Assembly: GCA_020747045.1 (NCBI GenBank)
Contig: JAGTJN010000018.1
Coordinates: 124,001 to 188,000, forward strand
From: Phaeosphaeria sp. MPI-PUGE-AT-0046c
Lineage: Eukaryota > Ascomycota > Dothideomycetes > Pleosporales > Phaeosphaeriaceae
Length of the DNA stretch: 64,000 bases
Reading direction: 5' to 3'
Both the position numbers and the translations under genes were made by a program. How positions within the stretch are numbered: the first letter of the stretch is position 1; each line of letters starts with the position of its first letter. Positions 44,092 through 56,200 of this stretch are shown here, piece after piece. The notes under the pieces are model-generated. The model was not told where the DNA came from. It ran no database searches and was given only the letters and a program-made list of their open reading frames with translations.

Positions 44092-45406
44092 ATGCAACAA
44101 GAGTCGCCATTATCAGAGAGCGGATCGACGCCTCAGCATGCCCATAGCGAGGCTGCATCTTCGAGGATAACACGGAAGTCTCATCGTAAGTCACGTGCAG
44201 GATGCACAAATTGTAAGACACGACGTATAAAGGTATGTAATATGTCCCAAGAGCCTTCCAAGATTTGGCTGCGAATTCTTTAACTTTGTGGTTATCTCGC
44301 GTTGGTCTGCAGACGTTACGAGCACCTCCATAGTATTCAATCTTCACAGCCTGGAGGTACATTCTGAAGAGCTGTGGTTACTAACACGTACTCAGTGTGA
44401 TGAACTGAAGCCTCATTGTACCAACTGTGACCGACGACAAGTACAATGCAGTTTTTCATCATATCGGCCAAAGGTCATTCCTGCGAGTATTCGTGATCCT
44501 GGAAACACCGAAGAACTTCAACTCTCCCAGATCGAGCTTACGTATCACTGGACAACAACGACATCCCACTCTTTATCTGCTTGGTGGTCTGGCGCTGCAG
44601 TGTGGCAAAGTCTTCTTCACGACGTTGCACTAAGTCATCAACATGTGCTTCATCTCATGTTTGCACTCTCAGCGCAGCAACTAGGCTCTTGCCGTGCCAA
44701 TCGTAGGGGACATTACGTTGCATTAGCAGACCGGCACTATGAATACGCGCTTAGACATGTGACCCAAGCCATGGCGGATATGAATGAAGACAACTCAGAA
44801 GCGATTCTAGTATCCGTGCAACTGATTTGCTTCGTGAATTGGGCCAAGGGTCCTAAAGAAGGAGAATACCTAGCTTTTGGCAGACAGGAAAGATCCGATT
44901 GGCTCATCATGTTCCGTGGCGTTCGGACGACATCTCAAACCTTCAAGCAACACAATTCACAGGATGTATCCAATGCAGGGGTACGCAAAAGCCGACCTAT
45001 CCCATCGTTATGTGAACCAACGAGGTGGGAACATCAGCTTTCAGAACTATTTGAACATGTCTTTGCAACTTCTGCGCCGGAAGAGAAAAACGAATATGCG
45101 CATGCCGTGGAAATATTGAAAGAATGCTTTGAAAGCCGCTACCATGGCGAAGACTCGGAGTACCACGTTGTATTTGCATGGCTGTACAAAATGTCAGACA
45201 AGTTCCTCGACCGTATGCAGCAGCACGATCCAGTACCGCTGATAATATACGCCCACTTTGTCGTATTGATGCAAGAGATGGAACAATTCTGGTACATGAA
45301 AGGCTGGACCAATCATTGCATGAGCGGCATTTATGAAGCCTTGGGCAAAGAACATAGACCTTGGATCAAGTGGCCTATGGCCAAGATTGGTTGGATTCCT
45401 CCCTGA
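44092..45406 (+). CDS. Zn2Cys6 transcription factor, Upc2/Ecm22-like layout
   Basis: Two exons (44092-44232 and 44396-45406) give 383 residues. A Ser/His/Lys-rich leader (HRKSRAG) precedes the C6 cluster CTNCKTRRIK/CDELKPHCTNCDRRQVQC (from residue 38); the 163-bp intron lies exactly before the third cysteine. The next region, LSQIELTYHWTTTTSHSL and ALSHQHVLHLMFALSAQQLGS, follows the short regulatory domain found in sterol-uptake-regulator-like C6 proteins. This class is small (about 380-450 residues) and not specific for sterols. The 44092 start was chosen because the upstream in-frame extension looks non-coding. The intron is three times the usual length here, so an unnoticed small exon is possible. 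Confidence 0.84.
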
Positions 45407-45690
45407 TGTCGTCTTCCACATAACAGTCAAAGATCACGTCGAGGTGACAGCTTTAGAACATTCCGACTGATGTGGTTGTTCTGTTGTTCTGCACGAACGC
45501 GGTGTGCTCTGAGATCGGCAAATGCTACTCCATTCTCCACACCATACACACAAACATGGAACCATTCCAAACCCCATCGATGAGCAAGGGGATGTTACGA
45601 TGCTCGATATCGTCGCTGAAAAGCTTGGCCTCCTCGTCTGACTAGGCGCCTGACTTGTCCAGCTCGTGCACCAAACGCCACTCTATCATA

Positions 45691-46610
45691 ATGCTGTCTT
45701 GTGAGAATTTCTTCTTATTCGCACTTGTCACTGTCGGCGCATGGGGCGCCAACATATGCGGTACAGTTGGCATTCACAATTCTTCGAAAACTGACTATTA
45801 CATGGGCAACTTCTTCTACAAGGGGCCTTCTATCTTTACTTTATGTGCTTCTTACTGTAAGAAAGATTTTCCGAAATGTAGAAGCTTTCGCTACTCATAC
45901 TGGGGTGATGCTGCCGGACAGTATTGCGAGTTCTTCGATAATGGCCTGTCAGTATCATTCCGACACAGAATCAACAGAATGCCGTCTACTAACCACTGAC
46001 TAGGGAAGGAAACATGACTGCGGACGACACTCAGCCATATTACTACTACGACGTCGGCTGTAACTTCCCTTCCTACGCCGATAATACATCCACAGTCACA
46101 TCTCGAGTTGGAGGGCAAACAACCACACAAGTACAGTACCAAACTCAAATCGCTACGCAGACAATTACAACCACATCCATACCACCTGCATCTACCCAGA
46201 CGCAAACCATATCCGTCACAACAACGTCCCGCCCACCAGCCATTACGCAGACCACGACTCAGACGCAGCGCGTTAACCAGACATCTACCACAACCTTCAC
46301 ACAACCCGCACACACTTCATATTCTACTTTGACAGAAACAAGTCCAACGACCGTTACTATTGCACGCACTACCACGATCACATCGAATGAGACGCTCGCG
46401 CGAAGCACAGTAACAAGTGTGCGGTCATTCACGATCACGTCAACTTCGATTTTTATTCTGACGCGTGGTGGCACGACGGCGACACGGACATCTATTAGAT
46501 CCACCACGATTACATCGACGGTAACGAGGCAGCAGCCGATTGTGCTAGCAGGGGCGGGGAAGACGGTTATGAGTGTAAGGACTATGACTACGACAAAGCG
46601 GTTGGTTTGA
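45691..46610 (+). CDS. Secreted Cys- and Thr-rich cell-surface protein
   Basis: Two exons (45691-45947 and 46004-46610, 56-bp intron) give 287 residues. The first 20 residues form a signal peptide (FFLFALVTVGAWGA). Residues 20-110 contain paired cysteines (NICGTV, TLCASYCKKDFPKCRSFRYS, QYCEFFD, VGCNFPSY) like a PAN/apple-type carbohydrate- or protein-binding module. The remainder is over one third Thr, with Ser, Gln and Ile in repeated T-T-x-T stretches, a typical O-mannosylated stalk. No GPI signal is visible: the protein ends TKRLV. A wall or extracellular location is likely. Function unknown. Confidence 0.75.
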
Positions 46611-46973
46611 CGAAAGGAGGTTGGGGATGTGCATGACACGTTCTGGATAACACTTTAAGGAACGCTCGCATCTTTCAAATCGTAGTAATGTCATCAGCAT
46701 ATCAGTCGGATGGCTGTCGAGGGGAAACGAGGAACAGCTTAATCTTTTCCAAGCATTATTCTTGAATTTAGACCAGCAATAAATTGTTTCCAACAGATTC
46801 GAGAGGCGCCGCTCCATTATTAAGTTTTACTTGTACTACCAATAGCATATTAAATCAATGTAACATTACTGTTCTGATGATGCCTAAGCGTATTACTTTT
46901 GCCACCTCCGGACTTTTGACTCTCGGGCTATTATCTGCACACGCACCTCGTTGCTCGTTAAACTTACACGTGA
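46611..46973. other. Convergent spacer
   Basis: 363 bp between the ends of the surface-protein gene and the TFIIIC gene; both 3' UTRs. Nothing else seen. Confidence 0.6.
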
Positions 46974-49900
46974 TCAATACATCATCTCATCCACATCCCC
47001 TTCGGCATCCACGTCTGCAGTGTCTCCTTCACCGTTGACATCCGGGGCCTGTAACCCCCCTTCCACAGCCAAACCCTCACTAGTCGCCTCATCGCCTTCT
47101 GCGTCTGCATCTGCATCGCGCATCTCGATGTCTACGGTGGACATGATTGTGGCGGGAGGCGTGACTGGCGCACTCCCTGACTTGTCCGACTCCGACCTGG
47201 CTGTTGCAGCAGCACCCTCAGACGAGCCATTATTCGTGTTCCGCGCTGTACTCTCGTCGGCTGCCACTCCAGTCACTTCCTCCTCAGCTTCCTCAATATT
47301 CGCTCTTCGCTCGTTGAGTGCTCGCTGTAGAATCCCATACTGTGCCCTAGGATCACGAGCAATTCCCTGACCCATGGCTTCACCGTCCATATTTGCCTGT
47401 GCACCTGCTGACTCTTTCTCTTCACTATATGCAGCTGTCCTTGCAGCACCGCGCGTTTGCAGCGTCGAGAAGCGCACATTGTACTTATCGCGCCACTGCT
47501 GCTTCGTAGTCAACTTGGGGTTGCGTTTGACATGTTCTCCAAACCAGTCATCTTCCGTATCTAGCAGCTTGTCGCCAAACGACGCCCAGAAATTTGGGGT
47601 GACTTGATAGCCACCGTCATAAATATGCGTGACTGCTCCAATAGCCTCAAGCCAGTCTAAGACTAGTTGTACTTCAAAGCTTGAGGTTGTGTGCTCAGCG
47701 CAGTGAGAGTGAATGTCAGCTGCCGTTGCACCCGGCTGTAGGAATAGAGGTTGCAGCACAATATTTAGAATGCGGTACCACCAGGGCCATGTGATTGATT
47801 GACCATCGATGTTACTCCAGATGGGTAGCATCGCATCGTTGTCGTCTTTTCCAGGCAGTGGGGGCTCTGGCAGCGGCGGCCAGTCCGAAGTAGGTGACGG
47901 AGTGGGCTGTAGCGGGTTGCCATACTCATACTTGGAAGTGGGCACTACGTGGATATCCCAGAAGAGACGTTCACGATCTACTGCGCGATGTACGTAGTCG
48001 CCCTCACAGAATCCCCATTTCGAAAGTCTTGGGAGAGGCGCACCAAATTCGTTGTTGACTGGTGGCAGCTGAGGCACCAGCTTGACTTTCCCATCGCTAG
48101 CTAACGACATGATCACCATGATTGGCCCATGGTCTTCGCTGCGTGAGATACTGTAGAATCGCTTTCCAGGATCGTCATGTGAGAATCTGGCATCGAGAGT
48201 TTTCTTCATGGTTACCGCATTCATAAAATCTTCCAACTCGAACGTTCTCTTGTAATGTTTGGCAAGCTTGTTGGTAAAAGTGTAGTTTCTTCCAGGCAAT
48301 TGTCGCTTGAGCTTTCTCATCCTGAGATGTTCCCGATGGACAAGGTCTCCAATCACTCTGGTAAGTACGTCTTCGCCTATACCCTTGAACTTGTCATGTG
48401 CTTGATTCGCATCATACAATGACTGTGGCGTCGCTGTATTGGCACGTACCCAGGATCGCGCCCTGGTCTCTTTATCACTGATCGGCTCCACATGCACCGG
48501 CGATCGGTGCAAGGGTGCGACGAATGGAACCAGCAGCTGTAGCTGTGATCGCGTGCTATCAGCAATTTTTTCTCGGTACCAAATGGCCCTATTGAGCTTC
48601 GCATAACTGGACTCATCTGCGACGAGTTGTCCAATGACCTCAAGATCAAGAGGTAGCGGAATTTCAGAGTATGCGCAGGTGCGCATCGCCCACCGCAACA
48701 GCCCCGCCCAATCGTAAGTTTCGGGGTCGTGGATAGCAGGAAGTCGTCGCGCCTCGTATGCTGCAAGGAAAGTGGACTGAAAAGTATGCCTGAGCTCTGT
48801 AACTTGCTCAGTCATGTTGACTTGCACCCAGTTCCACAGCCTCTTCGCCCTCTGTCGATAGAAGAAGGAATCGCTTGCGTACACCTTTTCCACAATGCTC
48901 CAATTGACTGATTCATCATCTGTAGACAGAGATGACGCAACAACCAATGTTAAACACAGCTTCTTGAACCGGTCTACGTGATCAAGCGCATCTATGCCTA
49001 CATACTCTCGACTCTTCTTCGACTTGTTACCCTGCTTCTTCCTGTTCTCGGACCAAGGTCTGACCCTACCAGGGTGTCGTCGCTGTTTCGGATCCGTGTA
49101 AAGCTGATCATTTGGATCTCCGGTGAGACCAGTCAGTCGCTCGAGCAGAGTTGGTGCAGGTAGTTTCTTGCCTATCTGGCGTTTAGAGAAGGCCCTCTGT
49201 CTCTTCTTCTGCTTCTTCTTCTTCTTCTGCTTAGATCGTGTATCCTTATCCTCATCCTCATCCTCATCCTCATCTTCATCTTCGGACGAAGTAGCGTCGC
49301 TATCGTCGGATGAATTATGCACAAATTCGGCGTCCAGAAGCTGTCGCTGTGAGACTTTGTTGTTCTGAGCTCTCTTGTTTGGTAGCTTCACTTCCAAATC
49401 GTCGATCCTAACACGCTTCTTGGTACTAACAAGCTTGGACATTGATTCTCGTGCGGCACGCACATGGGAATCCTGGGCGCGCTCAGTCAAATCGAAGATC
49501 GTGGCAAACGTGCCAGTAGAAGAATGGAAGCGGATTGATGGATCGGTGAAAGAAATTGTCACGCAGGTCAACGCGTGGCCCGTTGGAACGTCCACAGACC
49601 CACTACCGTCAGCTTCAGCGTCTGGCATGGACAAATCTTCAGTATTCGTCTTGCGGCTTGGACTGACACCAGAGAGTGCCGGTTGTGCGCCCATCATTGA
49701 AATATCCACGGAAGATTCAGTGCCAGCAGGCGAGGATTCCCGTGGTTCAGGATGCCTGGGAGGCTCTTCCACGGCTTGCAAAACCGGAACCTGTGCAGCA
49801 GCTCGACGATAACGCTTGTTCTTGTCATTTAAACTTGCGAGGCGGGTTCGCTGAGCTCGGGGAACATTCTTCAATTGCCCTCGTGGTCGCCTTTCAGAAA

Positions 49901-52900
49901 GTCCTTGCTCCACTTGCTCATTTTGCCTTTTGGCAGCTTCTTTCTCTGCTTTCTTTTGGGCTGCAACTTCCTTTCGACGCCGAATTTTGTTTTCCTTGAT
50001 CGAAGACTCGAGAAGCTCGGGATAGACTTGGTCAAGAGTGAAGGAAGCGTCCTTGGGAGCAATAGCCAATGGAACATATAAGGATTCGAATTCGAAAAGG
50101 TGGCGGATCTCTTCAGGATAGAACTGATGAGACTTTTCCATGGAGTTGTTGGCCATATTGTAGGCAAGTTTCATGACTCTGGGGTGCGCTGGAGTCATGT
50201 CCAACCGTGTGACGATGACTCTCTCCTTTGAACCCGTTGCGTTCCGAGCCTTGACCGCGAAAGCCATTCGTTTGAGTTTGAAACTGGGGTCGTTGATCAT
50301 GTTCTTCAGTGTATCTGACACCGTTGAGCTTTGCGGCTTCGGTATGCTTGTATGTCCGTGTCGTTGGTCCCACAATGCACTAAATGGACGCGAAATCTCA
50401 CCATGAAGCGGGAAGGCGCCTCCACAACGATCGATGATGTCTTGAATGATCTCTCGGCGGAACTTCAGTGCGCTGCCCGTGATCGCTGGACCCGCGCTTC
50501 TAGCGCTCAGTTTCTTCAGGGTAACGAGATTAGACTCTTCTACCTCAGCAATAGCGCCTACCAAGCCTTGTGACATTCCCGTAGCACTGTCCAATGTCGG
50601 GATAGCGTCGTCAAGCCTGATTGTGGGAGGTGTGGCATCTTCGACGGCGGGCGGTTGTTGAGGTGATGGAGCGAACATAACAGGGCTGCTCGGCGCATAA
50701 GGGCTTCGATATGTTGATTGAACAATCTGTGCGGACCCACTGCCTGCGGCTGAGCATGTCACTGCACAAGATGGCGGCAGAACTTTTGCTGTTGCACCCC
50801 CCGACACAGCATGTGGGGAACTGATAATGGCATGTGCCTCGTCGTTCTCTGGGTTCAGCTCTGGACTATGAGAAGCGGAAGAGTTTGCCTGCAGTTGTGC
50901 CTCCATATCGCTTGTCTGCTTTTCGGTAGCGATGACCTGTTCGTTCATTGATCCTGCAGGTTGCGTAATGCGGTCATCATTGTTGACAGTATCTTCTGCC
51001 GAGCTAGGAAATACATCAAGACCCGGTTCGACAGGAGCGTTAAGCTGCTCTGATGTCTCGGGCTGAGCCGGATGTAGAAGGTCTGGCGTTGCATCCATAG
51101 CAGTAGACGACGAGTCGAGGTCGGCGTCCGCCGTATCCTGCGTATCGTTCTGCGGTGGAAGGAACCTACACGGACCCATTGAGGCGATCTGCGAAGCATC
51201 AGTCCTAGTGTCTGGTTCGTCCTGGAACCATGGTTTTTGGCGAAGGCTTGGTAAACGGAAGACAGCGATACAGGCGTTCCGTGGTCGACCACGCTTGATT
51301 TTACGTTTGGCGGAAAGATAGACGTATACTCCTGGTGAAACTCTTGGAATATCTTGACCTTCCGTCTCATCTACTTCTATCTCTGGCATTAGCTGGACGC
51401 TTGAGGTCAAGTCCTCTCCTGGCAAAACGACTCTCGGATTCATTTGCGCATTCTTCTCCGAAGAAGCTAGTACGTCATCAATGACCATACTGGCTTCGAT
51501 TGGAAGGCTGTTAGTGACAGCATCTGAGTCGAGCCTACTATTCTCTTGCTCAGATGGCTGAGTTAGTGGAGCAAACCTCTCACAATTGTCAGCTGAAGTG
51601 TTTAGATTGACATGTTGCCGTTTGGAAGCAGGGTGACACATAGCTGCATCGCTTGCTTTGCGTTTCTGACCAGTCATGGTGGAAGATGCTGCAGTGGCGC
51701 TCTCCACCTCCGCTGTTGGAACAGCCTCAACCCTCGTAGGTTGACTTGGGGCTGAATGCACAGGCTTCGGCCGTGCTGCAAAACTATCCTCAGTCCCCTT
51801 CACAGCCCCGTTCTTGAGGAACTCTCGATACGCCTCGACCGCGGGCGACTGCTCTAGGGGGATGTCATTTTCTTGCTCACGACGCAATGCGTCCACGAAA
51901 TGTTGATGCAATCTACCGTGATCCTTAAGTCCCAGAGCAATGCGCTGTTGCTTGGTGAGAATGGCCGCACTATTCGAGGTTCTTTTTTTCTTGCTGCGCT
52001 TCCCTTCCAGCTTCGGAAGACCACGCTGTTCGCGAATTTCATTCTCCTTGTGGAGACCTAAGCGGCCTCTCGCGGGTAGGTTTTGCGCGATGCGTTCTTC
52101 TTTGGTCATTAACGGCGTCTTCAGGGGCACTACTGGTCGCCGAACAATTACATCGGGCAAGGATGCTGGATCACCGGTTTTCCTGCGATGTGCTAGGATC
52201 TGTTTGGCCGCTTCTTTAGTCAGTCGACCCGATAGCTTCAAACCAAGGGACGTCCGTTGTTCAGGCGTAAGGTTCAGCCCGTTCTTCTTCAATGGTTTCG
52301 TCTTTGTCTTGCTGCTCACCACATCCAATTTCCTATTCTGGTCTGCATTGTTGTTGTTGTTGTCGACGAAATCGCTGTCAGGTTCACTAGCACTATCACG
52401 AGATGTGTCTCCGAGTGCGTCATCTGCGAGAGACACCGTTTTGCTCCATTGTTTTCCCTTCCTTTGCAGCATTGGTGGCTCCGGTTGTCTGAGCCCAAGT
52501 TCTTCAGCTAAAGCAACGTCCCACCGCGCAACCACTTTGCGGGATTTGACAACAACTGAACGAGCATCTGACAAAGTTGCTGTACCATTGAATCTTACGA
52601 AATCTTTCTGATTGGGACTGCGGAAACCCCAAGGGTCCAGTGTACGGGCTTGAACAGCACGTTTCTTCTGCTGCGCTTTTCCATTTGACTTGGCAACGGG
52701 TCGACTGACGCCTTCCCACGCGGCTTCGCCTGCAATGACTGCTTGCTGGAAGTAGCGGTACGTCCGATAGACGTAATGAAGGAACTTCTTCTCCTCGGTA
52801 TTACGTGTGTCGCGAATCATGGCAAGGTGCCGCAAATGGGCTGGTTGCGTCCGCTCCCAGTCGTCCGTCAGCCGAGTTAAGCAAGCCTCCATCGGCCGTC

Positions 52901-54663
52901 GCCAGAAAGGACCCATGATACGGTCACGCAAGACAACTGCATCCCAACCAAGTTCTTGACCAAGACAAGCGAATTCGAATATCATGTTACCGAGCAAGCG
53001 GTCAGGCGTCCATTGTGGCGGTATGCGGAGCACTTCGTCGAATTTTTTGTCGTGATCGTTCTCGCCCCCATTCTCAAGCATATCGACCTCGAGGTCTCGC
53101 ATCAGAGTGTCTCCATCGGCATCGTCCTGGAGTAGTTCTTCAGTTGCGTCGGGTATCAGTGCGTGGCGTCTGAAGCCAAGATTCTTGAAATCTTCCTCTT
53201 TTGGCTCACGTAGCACCTGAATGCATATAACCCAAGCGTCTCCTGCCTTCTTTTTGCGGACTCGAAAACGCCTGACCATACCACTTTGATCCAGGCGAAC
53301 GAGGCAGCCCTGTACGGCACGTTTGTTCCAAGTTCGGATTGGCACACCCTGTCATGTATTAGAAGTGTTATCACAGCGACCGAAGAGTACTTTACCAATC
53401 GTGTTCTGATGTCCCGTGTAGGTACGATACCAGCGTCTTTCAGTTTGTTGTACAGCAGATGCGCAAACCCAGAAGCCACGAACATACCCTCCTGAAAAAC
53501 GTTCTCCACGGCAGTAGAGCCAATGAGAGAATTATCGGAGGCGAGTTTCGTTAGTACACACAGACTTGTGCGAATCTTGCCAGCTTGAATTGATGTCTTG
53601 ACAATATATCCCTTGCGAGCCAATTCGTCCGTTCGATGAGGAACTGAGCGCTTGTCTTGGCCGCTGAACTGCGTGAGCTCAGGTTGCGTGACTCCATTTG
53701 TGCCAGCGGCAGCAATAAGAGACAGCAGCGCAAATTCCATGGCCGGCACCTTCTTCAGGTCCATAGAATGGCCTGTCAAGGCCTGCCAAGTGCGATTTTG
53801 GCTTGCATACAGACGAGGTGCGGAGGCGTTCGACGTGGGTTCATCGAAAACTGGTATCTCAATGGCCTGACTGTTCAGCGTCGCGCGTGGACCGCGTGGC
53901 TTGAAGGAGTGCTTATCGAGCACGGGTTGCTGGTCGTTCTCATTTTCGGCAGCTGAGGTTGGATGCTGTAGAATCTGCTGCGTCACTTTTTCTGGCTTCT
54001 TCCTGACAGCTTGCTCGGCAGACAATCGCTCGCGCAATACTGTGGCGCATGCTAAAAGTGGCTGCGCTGGCCGCACTTTTCGCGAAGGGGCTTCCGTCGG
54101 GGGAAGGCTGTCGTCGCCGCCAGATTGCGGTGCACTGTCAGGGTGCTCTGCTCTTTCAAACTCTACAAGCGAGTACTGGAGCTCCCGGCCGTCGTGTAGG
54201 ATGCGAATGTCGGTATGCGTGGTGACCCACTGCCACACATTGTCGTAGAACGTACGGCCAAGTCTTGCTTGCCTATGACCATTGGCCGTTCCTAGATCCG
54301 CCCTCGGGCCAACAACATGTACTTGTCGGGCTTGGTAGAAATTATGTATGAATCGATAAAAGTCGTTGCTGCTTGCGCCTTTATGCAGGGTTAGTAAATC
54401 TGCGAGACTTGGAAGAGCACCGCGCCGTGATGAGCGAGGCGCATGATAGTACTTTATCAGACAGAAGCAACGATCAATGCGCAGTATTGGCAGAGAGCCG
54501 AGACCAAAGACAGAGCAGGAAGAGAAGAAACGCGACAATAATAGCAAAATAGACAAATACGACAAAAGAAGGGTTCGAACTGAGGCCCCGACGTACCTTG
54601 AGTGCCGCAGAGCGCGATCTCCGACAGCAGGCAGTCAATCAGCTCGTCTATGCCAGCCGCCAT
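46974..54663 (-). CDS. TFC3: TFIIIC B-block (B-box) binding subunit, Tfc3/GTF3C1-like
   Basis: Three exons (54597-54663, 53396-54378, 46974-53348) give 2,474 residues; the last exon is 6.4 kb without an intron. The start MAAGIDELIDCLLSEIALCG splices to GASSNDFYRFIHNFYQ. At about residues 250-310 is the B-block winged helix: EFALLSLIAAAGTNGVTQPE, then QFSGQDKRSVPHRTDELARK and a GYIVKT end. Further on are an AT-hook-like KRGRPRN, long disordered regions, an alternating Glu/Asp run followed by Lys/Arg (about 49190-49280) and a conserved C-terminal region (LVLDWLEAIGAVTHIYDGGYQVTPNFW). TFIIIC binds the internal B box of tRNA genes and recruits TFIIIB and RNA polymerase III. Yeast Tfc3 is about half this length; filamentous fungi have longer forms. 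Confidence 0.9.
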
Positions 54664-55008
54664 GGTCGTCCACCCGACGTCCCCTTACCTCTGACCGAGA
54701 ATGGAGGCCTAAACTTAGGACATGGCAGGAGTGATGTCGCGGACTCGAACGCGCGCAGCTGGGTGGGTTGATTTTTGGTAGATCCGAATCGAAGGTTTCT
54801 GTAGGCGGGGTGTTGCTGCAGGTCGGGAAAACTTGGTGGTGGGGGTTAGCGTGGGGTCTGAGCGCTAGCGTCAAAGCTGCAACCTTTATTCGCAACCTCA
54901 TCGTTGGTCCAGCGGTCTTCTTGTGATCTGCTATTGGCTCTTTGACGCTAAGATGCTCACATTGAATGCTTTAATATGATTTGGAGGCACGCACCATAAC
55001 ACTCCGAC
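54664..55008. promoter_or_regulatory. Divergent promoter of TFIIIC subunit and ureD genes
   Basis: 345 bp separate the two start codons, so the genes must share or abut control elements. No recognised binding site. Confidence 0.65.
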
Positions 55009-56010
55009 ATGGCGTTCAAATCCCCTTTCGGATCGTCCACTTCCAAAGCAGGCCACGGCTCCATTGTACTTGAGGTCCTGCCACCCAACCATCCTGTACT
55101 CCGGAATGTCTCATATCAATACCCTCTCAAGCTGGTGGCGCCAGATCCACTTCCGCCACCCGAGTCTGACCTAATAGAAGACTCCCCTCGCCTGGTCCAT
55201 ACGGTGTTCCTTCTCACCTATGGTGGCGGTATCGTAGCTGGAGATGCCATTGATTTGGACGTTCAATTGAACGGTGATACTCGGCTCGTACTCTTGACGC
55301 AAGGCTCGACCAAGATCTTCAAAACTCCAGATCCGTTTGTAGTGTCTAGACAGCAGATGACGGTTCATTTGTCACGCACTGCGGCCATTGTCTATCTCCC
55401 TGACCCTGTTCAGCCTTTCGCGCAAACTGCCTTCTCCCAGTCACAGATATATAATCTGGATGGTGAGCATGGGAGTCTCTGTGTTTGTGATTGGGTGACG
55501 AGCGGTCGGTCTGCGCGTGGTGAGAATTGGGACATATATGAGTACAAGAGCCGGAACGAAGTATGGACGTCCGACGATGCTGGCAAGAAGAGGTTGTTAT
55601 TGAGAGATAATTTGATTCTTGACAAGCACGGTCGCACCGACATGGCGTTGTCTTCTCGGATGGACGGATATTCTGTCTTTGGAACGCTTATCATACGAGG
55701 TCCTGTCTTTGCATCTCTGGCACACTCCTTCTTGCGCGAGTTTGAGGCCCTGCCACGCATAGGTGGCAGGAACTGGGGAGATACTGTGCAGCCAGATCTT
55801 ACGCCGAGCGAACAACGACGGCATGACAGACAACAAAGAGAAGTCACGGACGGCTTAATCTGGAGCGCTGCGAACGTGCGAGAATTTGTGTTAGTCAAAT
55901 TTGCCAGTCGAGAAGTAGAAGGGTCACGACTATGGTTGAAAGATATGATCGAGGATGATGGTTCGGTGTTGCGATCTTTTGGAGAGCGAGCCATACTGTG
56001 TTTAAAATAG
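55009..56010 (+). CDS. ureD: Urease accessory protein UreD
   Basis: An intronless frame of 333 residues, normal for fungal UreD. Conserved blocks: LVHTVFLLTYGGGIVAGDAIDLDV, RLVLLTQGSTKIFK and YLPDPVQPFAQTAFSQSQIY, written here in parts, plus GRTDMALSSRMDGYSVFGTL. UreD (UreH) binds apo-urease and, with UreF and UreG, delivers nickel to the active site. It is cytosolic, with no signal or membrane segment. The urease structural gene and the other accessory genes are not in this window, as is usual in fungi, where they are unlinked. Transcribed divergently from the TFIIIC gene. Confidence 0.95.
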   Translation: MAFKSPFGSSTSKAGHGSIVLEVLPPNHPVLRNVSYQYPLKLVAPDPLPPPESDLIEDSPRLVHTVFLLTYGGGIVAGDAIDLDVQLNGDTRLVLLTQGSTKIFKTPDPFVVSRQQMTVHLSRTAAIVYLPDPVQPFAQTAFSQSQIYNLDGEHGSLCVCDWVTSGRSARGENWDIYEYKSRNEVWTSDDAGKKRLLLRDNLILDKHGRTDMALSSRMDGYSVFGTLIIRGPVFASLAHSFLREFEALPRIGGRNWGDTVQPDLTPSEQRRHDRQQREVTDGLIWSAANVREFVLVKFASREVEGSRLWLKDMIEDDGSVLRSFGERAILCLK

Positions 56011-56200
56011 TGAAATAGTAACGATACCCGGGTAGATGGGTGTAATTGTAGTGCCATGCTCGTCTGATGTTCTAGGGATGGCCTGTGCGCATGCTAAATG
56101 CACCAACTGTGACGTGCCTACGCCTTCAAAACATTTGAGTATCGACCAAGACTTGCTGCGTGTCCCACGTCTATCGCATCGGCCAAGTCCTTGCAGCAAA

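Noticed and set aside
42227..46610. Biosynthetic or effector cluster around the two Zn2Cys6 regulators
   Set aside because: No backbone synthase, oxidase or transporter nearby; only a MARVEL-like protein and a surface protein.
49190..49290. Tandem TCATCC-like repeat as a non-coding satellite
   Set aside because: It lies in the TFIIIC exon and encodes the Glu/Asp run; it is in frame and best explained as coding.
54570..54580. GGTTCGAACTG resembling a tRNA/Pol III B box inside the first intron of the TFIIIC B-box-binding subunit gene
   Set aside because: No A box, acceptor stem or T run around it, and the B-box consensus is not fully met; a chance match despite the attractive context.
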